Shown piece after piece: positions 41,224 through 43,284 of a stretch of DNA of 43,284 nucleotides; positions within the stretch are counted from its first letter, which is position 1, and each line of letters opens with the position of its first letter. Made by a program: the position numbers and the translations under genes. The stretch comes from Hahella ganghwensis DSM 17046 (GTDB lineage: Bacteria; Pseudomonadota; Gammaproteobacteria; Pseudomonadales; Oleiphilaceae), in assembly GCF_000376785.1 (NCBI RefSeq), contig NZ_AQXX01000084.1, positions 1 to 43,284 of the forward strand, read 5' to 3'. Below the pieces are notes generated by a model. That model did no database searches. It saw only the letters and a list, made by a program, of their open reading frames with translations, and had not been told where the DNA came from.

Positions 41224-41331
41224 ATGAGCAAACGGACCACTCACCAGTTCCGGCTGGCGCAATCCGCTGAAAAACCTTTCAGCAACAAAGTTCCGAGAAT
41301 GGAGAAAACCGTACAGGGAGTGAAGAAATAA
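41224..41331 (+). CDS. possible 35-residue basic peptide translationally coupled to the SDR
   Basis: ATG to TAA, 35 residues, starting MSKRTTHQFRLAQSAEKP and ending in KTVQGVKK; nine Lys/Arg, no hydrophobic segment. AGGA lies about 10 nt before the ATG. Its stop is one base before the SDR ATG, and the SDR has no strong ribosome site of its own, so the small frame could feed ribosomes into it. I recognise no family. Confidence 0.45.
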   Translation: MSKRTTHQFRLAQSAEKPFSNKVPRMEKTVQGVKK

Positions 41332-41332
41332 G

Positions 41333-42094
41333 ATGACCTATTCACTTCAGAACAAAGTCATTCTGATTACCGGGGCTGGCTCCGGTATCGGCAGGGAAAC
41401 CGCTCTGTTAATGGGGCAGCATGGTGCAGAACTGGTTTTATCAGACATTAACGTCAGTGCCGGAGAGGAGGTCGCCGCACTGATCCTGGAACAAGGGGGA
41501 CGGGCATACTTTAAAGCGGCAGATGTCGCCAACGCCAGCCAGGTAGAGGCCTTACATCAATACATAGTGGATACATGCAGCGGATTGGATTGTGCCATCA
41601 ACAGTGCCGGTATCGAGCACGATAATCTGCGGCTGACAGATTGTGACGAGGAGCTGTTTGACCACGTCATCGATATCAATCTGAAAGGCATATTTCTATG
41701 CATGCGGGAACAACTCAAAATCATGCAGGCAAAAGGCCACGGACACATTATTAATCTCGCTTCCGTGGCAGGAATCAAGGGGGCTCCGACTCTGGCACCC
41801 TATGCTGCCAGCAAGTTCGGCGTCATTGGTCTAACCCGCACGGCAGCCCTGGAATATGCACGTCGGGGAATACGGGTGAATGCCGTTTGCCCCAGCTTTA
41901 TCAATACACCGATGGTCCAGCGCTCTCTTAAAATGATGGATGAAAAGACCGCTGACAGCATTCGCCATGCCAGCCCGATGAAAAGATTGGGTGAACCTCT
42001 GGAAGTTGCCCGGACTCTGGCCTGGTTGGCATCTGACGAGTCGAGCTTCATGAATGGGCACTCGGTGGTACTCGATGGTGGTTTGACTGTCTAG
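41333..42094 (+). CDS. short-chain dehydrogenase/reductase (FabG/glucose-dehydrogenase type)
   Basis: 253 residues of classical SDR length: cofactor motif TGAGSGIG, SDI acidic residue after the second strand (LVLSDINVS, favouring NAD), NSAG, catalytic Ser in INLASVAG, YAASK and the closing block FMNGHSVVLDGGL. Cytosolic. It is preceded by a short coupled frame and lies downstream of the hydrolase gene, separated by a terminator. The substrate is unknown; lipid-derived alcohols or ketones would fit the context. Confidence 0.9.
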   Translation: MTYSLQNKVILITGAGSGIGRETALLMGQHGAELVLSDINVSAGEEVAALILEQGGRAYFKAADVANASQVEALHQYIVDTCSGLDCAINSAGIEHDNLRLTDCDEELFDHVIDINLKGIFLCMREQLKIMQAKGHGHIINLASVAGIKGAPTLAPYAASKFGVIGLTRTAALEYARRGIRVNAVCPSFINTPMVQRSLKMMDEKTADSIRHASPMKRLGEPLEVARTLAWLASDESSFMNGHSVVLDGGLTV

Positions 42095-42155
42095 TCAATC
42101 CATATGATGGTATTTCTGTCACCGATCAGAACGGCCCTCACCCTTTTTGAAAGCC

Positions 42156-42181
42156 AGCCTGCTTTACCGGCAGGCTGTTTT
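42156..42181. terminator. terminator at the convergent ends of the SDR and solute-binding genes
   Basis: AGCCTGC (42156-42162) and GCAGGCT (42170-42176) form a 7-bp stem around TTTACCG, followed by GTTTTA. The right arm lies within the last codons of the convergent solute-binding gene, so the terminator doubles as coding sequence. Confidence 0.7.
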
Positions 42182-42994
42182 AGCCCACTGGGAAAAATAA
42201 CGGTCCATTAACTCTTTATGACGACCACTACGCTTTACTTCCTGTAACGATTCCCTTAACTGGTGAACAACCTCTGGTGCCGTTGCCCTGCTGGCAATCA
42301 GCCATAATTCACTGGATAGCTCTGGTACACTCACTACTTTCTCCAACTTATCCGGGTCAAGCCCCTGATTACACGCCCGATGCTTCAGTGAGTAGTCGGA
42401 AAACATAATCAGGTCCACAAAGCCCCGATACAGCCGAGCGATATTACGTTGATTCTCCGTTATTCCGTCGATCAATGAAGAGTCGCCGTTTTCTCCAAAC
42501 CCTTGATTCACCAGATATTCTTCAAGACTGCTGCCGATCTGGCTGCCAATACGATGTCCCTGACCTTTCAGGTCTTCCGGAGATTCCGCTTTAATGTCAT
42601 CCCGTGCTGAGAGTTTATAAAAAGACAAGCTATAGGGGGCAACGGTTCCGATCCAGTAATACTTGTCTTCTCTTTCCGGCGTGCGGGAAAGGGAAAATAC
42701 CAATACATTGGGCTCAAGTTCTGCCAGCATCAGAGCACGTTTCCATGGCAGTATATCCAGCCGGGATATAGTAACCGGCATTCTTTCCTTCATATCACGA
42801 ACGGCTTCGCGAACCGTCTCAACGACGAAACCTGTTACTTCGCCCTTTTCCGAACGGTACTGCAATGGCGGAAATTCCTGGGTATAAAGCTTCAGTTCCA
42901 GCGTATCCCCCACTGCCGCCAGGGAAAGAGAAGGGACAGATGAACCCCACGAAATCAGTATTATTGTTATTGTCCATCTAAGAAGATTGCTGAT
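42164..42994 (-). CDS. periplasmic solute-binding protein (amino-acid type, SBP_bac_3), apparent ATC start
   Basis: The mature domain LELKLYTQEFPPLQYRSEKG, with VTGFVVETVREAV, WKRALMLAEL, KGQGHRIGSQIGSSLEEYL and LSSELWLIASR, is a type-3 amino-acid-type binding protein. The first ordinary start codon (GTG 42913) leaves it without a signal peptide. Reading upstream in frame gives 27 residues, NLLRWTITIILISWGSSVPS then LSLAA, an ideal Sec signal peptide. The expected start, 9 nt after AGGGGAG, is ATC (42992-42994), not ATG. Either translation uses a rare AUC start, or the gene has lost its start codon and is silent. No transporter genes adjoin; many such orphan proteins are signalling inputs. 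Confidence 0.7.
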   Translation of the reverse strand: MSNLLRWTITIILISWGSSVPSLSLAAVGDTLELKLYTQEFPPLQYRSEKGEVTGFVVETVREAVRDMKERMPVTISRLDILPWKRALMLAELEPNVLVFSLSRTPEREDKYYWIGTVAPYSLSFYKLSARDDIKAESPEDLKGQGHRIGSQIGSSLEEYLVNQGFGENGDSSLIDGITENQRNIARLYRGFVDLIMFSDYSLKHRACNQGLDPDKLEKVVSVPELSSELWLIASRATAPEVVHQLRESLQEVKRSGRHKELMDRYFSQWAKTACR

Positions 42995-43166
42995 AGTGGT
43001 TTGCTCCCCTGCACCAAAACAAATTCAATATGTGGCAATTAAGCGTCTGCGGATGAAAGTTCCAATATTCAAGCAATATGGAATGATAGAACATTGTCAT
43101 AAACAACTTATTAGCAGTGACATCAATCGATATTTCAGTGCATCGTATCTAAAGCCCGACTGTTAG

Positions 43167-43284
43167 GGAGGCTCTGAATAACTCCCCAAATCAGTCATAA
43201 TACGGCCAACTTCACTCATCAGGAATACTATCCATGGATCAGATGACTTTCTCCGAAGCTGAATACCAGAATAAGAAGCGTAAG
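43167..43284 (+). mobile_element. IS5-family insertion sequence, left end (cut by window edge)
   Basis: The sequence starting GGAGGCTCTGAATAACTCC at 43167 looks like an IS5-family terminal repeat and lies 67 nt before a transposase start. TTAG (43163-43166) just outside would match the YTAR target duplication common for IS5 elements; the other copy is outside the window. Confidence 0.7.
43234..43284 (+). CDS. IS5-family transposase, N-terminal fragment
   Basis: ATG at 43234 with AGGA 9 nt upstream opens a frame that runs off the window after 17 codons. Its start, MTFSEAEYQNKKRK preceded by three residues, matches the conserved N-terminus (M.F.DAEY..K.K) of a large group of IS5 transposases. 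Intactness cannot be judged. Confidence 0.75.
   Translation, partial: MDQMTFSEAEYQNKKRK

Noticed and set aside
1-43284. tRNA, rRNA or known riboswitch
   Set aside because: I scanned by eye for T-arm (GGTTCGAATCC-like) patterns and conserved riboswitch cores and saw none; a covariance-model search would be needed to exclude degenerate cases.

Overview
The window looks like chromosomal DNA of a marine, heterotrophic gammaproteobacterium. Nearly all of it is coding, with Shine-Dalgarno-led operons. The families present are typical of Oceanospirillales- and Alteromonadales-like bacteria: MalM, a PotD-like protein paired with a GGDEF-EAL protein, NrtABD, a CueR/CopA operon, haloalkane dehalogenase and an AraC-controlled lipid locus. 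No rRNA, tRNA or CRISPR array was found, and the genus cannot be named from sequence alone. Both edges are cut inside insertion sequences: the 3' end of an IS4-family element on the left (1-292) and the 5' end of an IS5-family element on the right (43167-43284).

Layout. 351-2814: envelope lipoproteins (MalM, a small pullulanase-associated-type lipoprotein, a DUF4382 lipoprotein). 3056-12769: a lipid-modification locus. Its minus-strand operon runs desaturase, FAD-dependent amine-oxidase-like protein, DUF1365 protein, cyclopropane-fatty-acid-synthase (CFAS)-like enzyme, DUF1295 membrane protein, second CFAS-like methyltransferase, sensor kinase. An OmpR-type regulator is encoded convergently at the far end, and a divergent pair (NTF2-like lipoprotein, chalcone-isomerase-like protein) shares the promoter region. 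12902-16447: a polyamine-binding-like protein and a GGDEF-EAL protein resembling NspS/MbaA. 16587-22913: Ca/Na exchanger, a small AP2-like protein, an MscS channel paired with a membrane-anchored P-loop NTPase, and a glutathione S-transferase. 23217-27691: a periplasmic molybdopterin-oxidoreductase-like protein with a hybrid kinase, a patatin and a haloalkane dehalogenase. 27770-31243: nitrate ABC transporter NrtABD. 31601-35287: copper operon. 35498-38630: TerB-like protein, SDR, gamma-glutamyltransferase. 38820-42994: AraC regulator, ferritin-like metal-dependent hydrolase, SDR, solute-binding protein.

Most interesting points. (i) The lipid operon carries its own kinase, and its divergent promoter contains two pairs of GTGAA half-sites with exact 11-bp phasing, the layout expected for an OmpR-family regulator. 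Together these suggest a self-contained circuit for remodelling membrane unsaturated fatty acids. (ii) An MscS channel is operonic with a 923-residue membrane NTPase. (iii) A SUOX-like periplasmic domain is paired with a hybrid kinase. (iv) nrtA has a near-consensus NtrC site and a sigma-54 promoter, and the copper operon has a textbook CueR promoter with a 20-bp spacer. (v) The last solute-binding-protein gene has its signal peptide in frame but only an ATC codon at the expected start.
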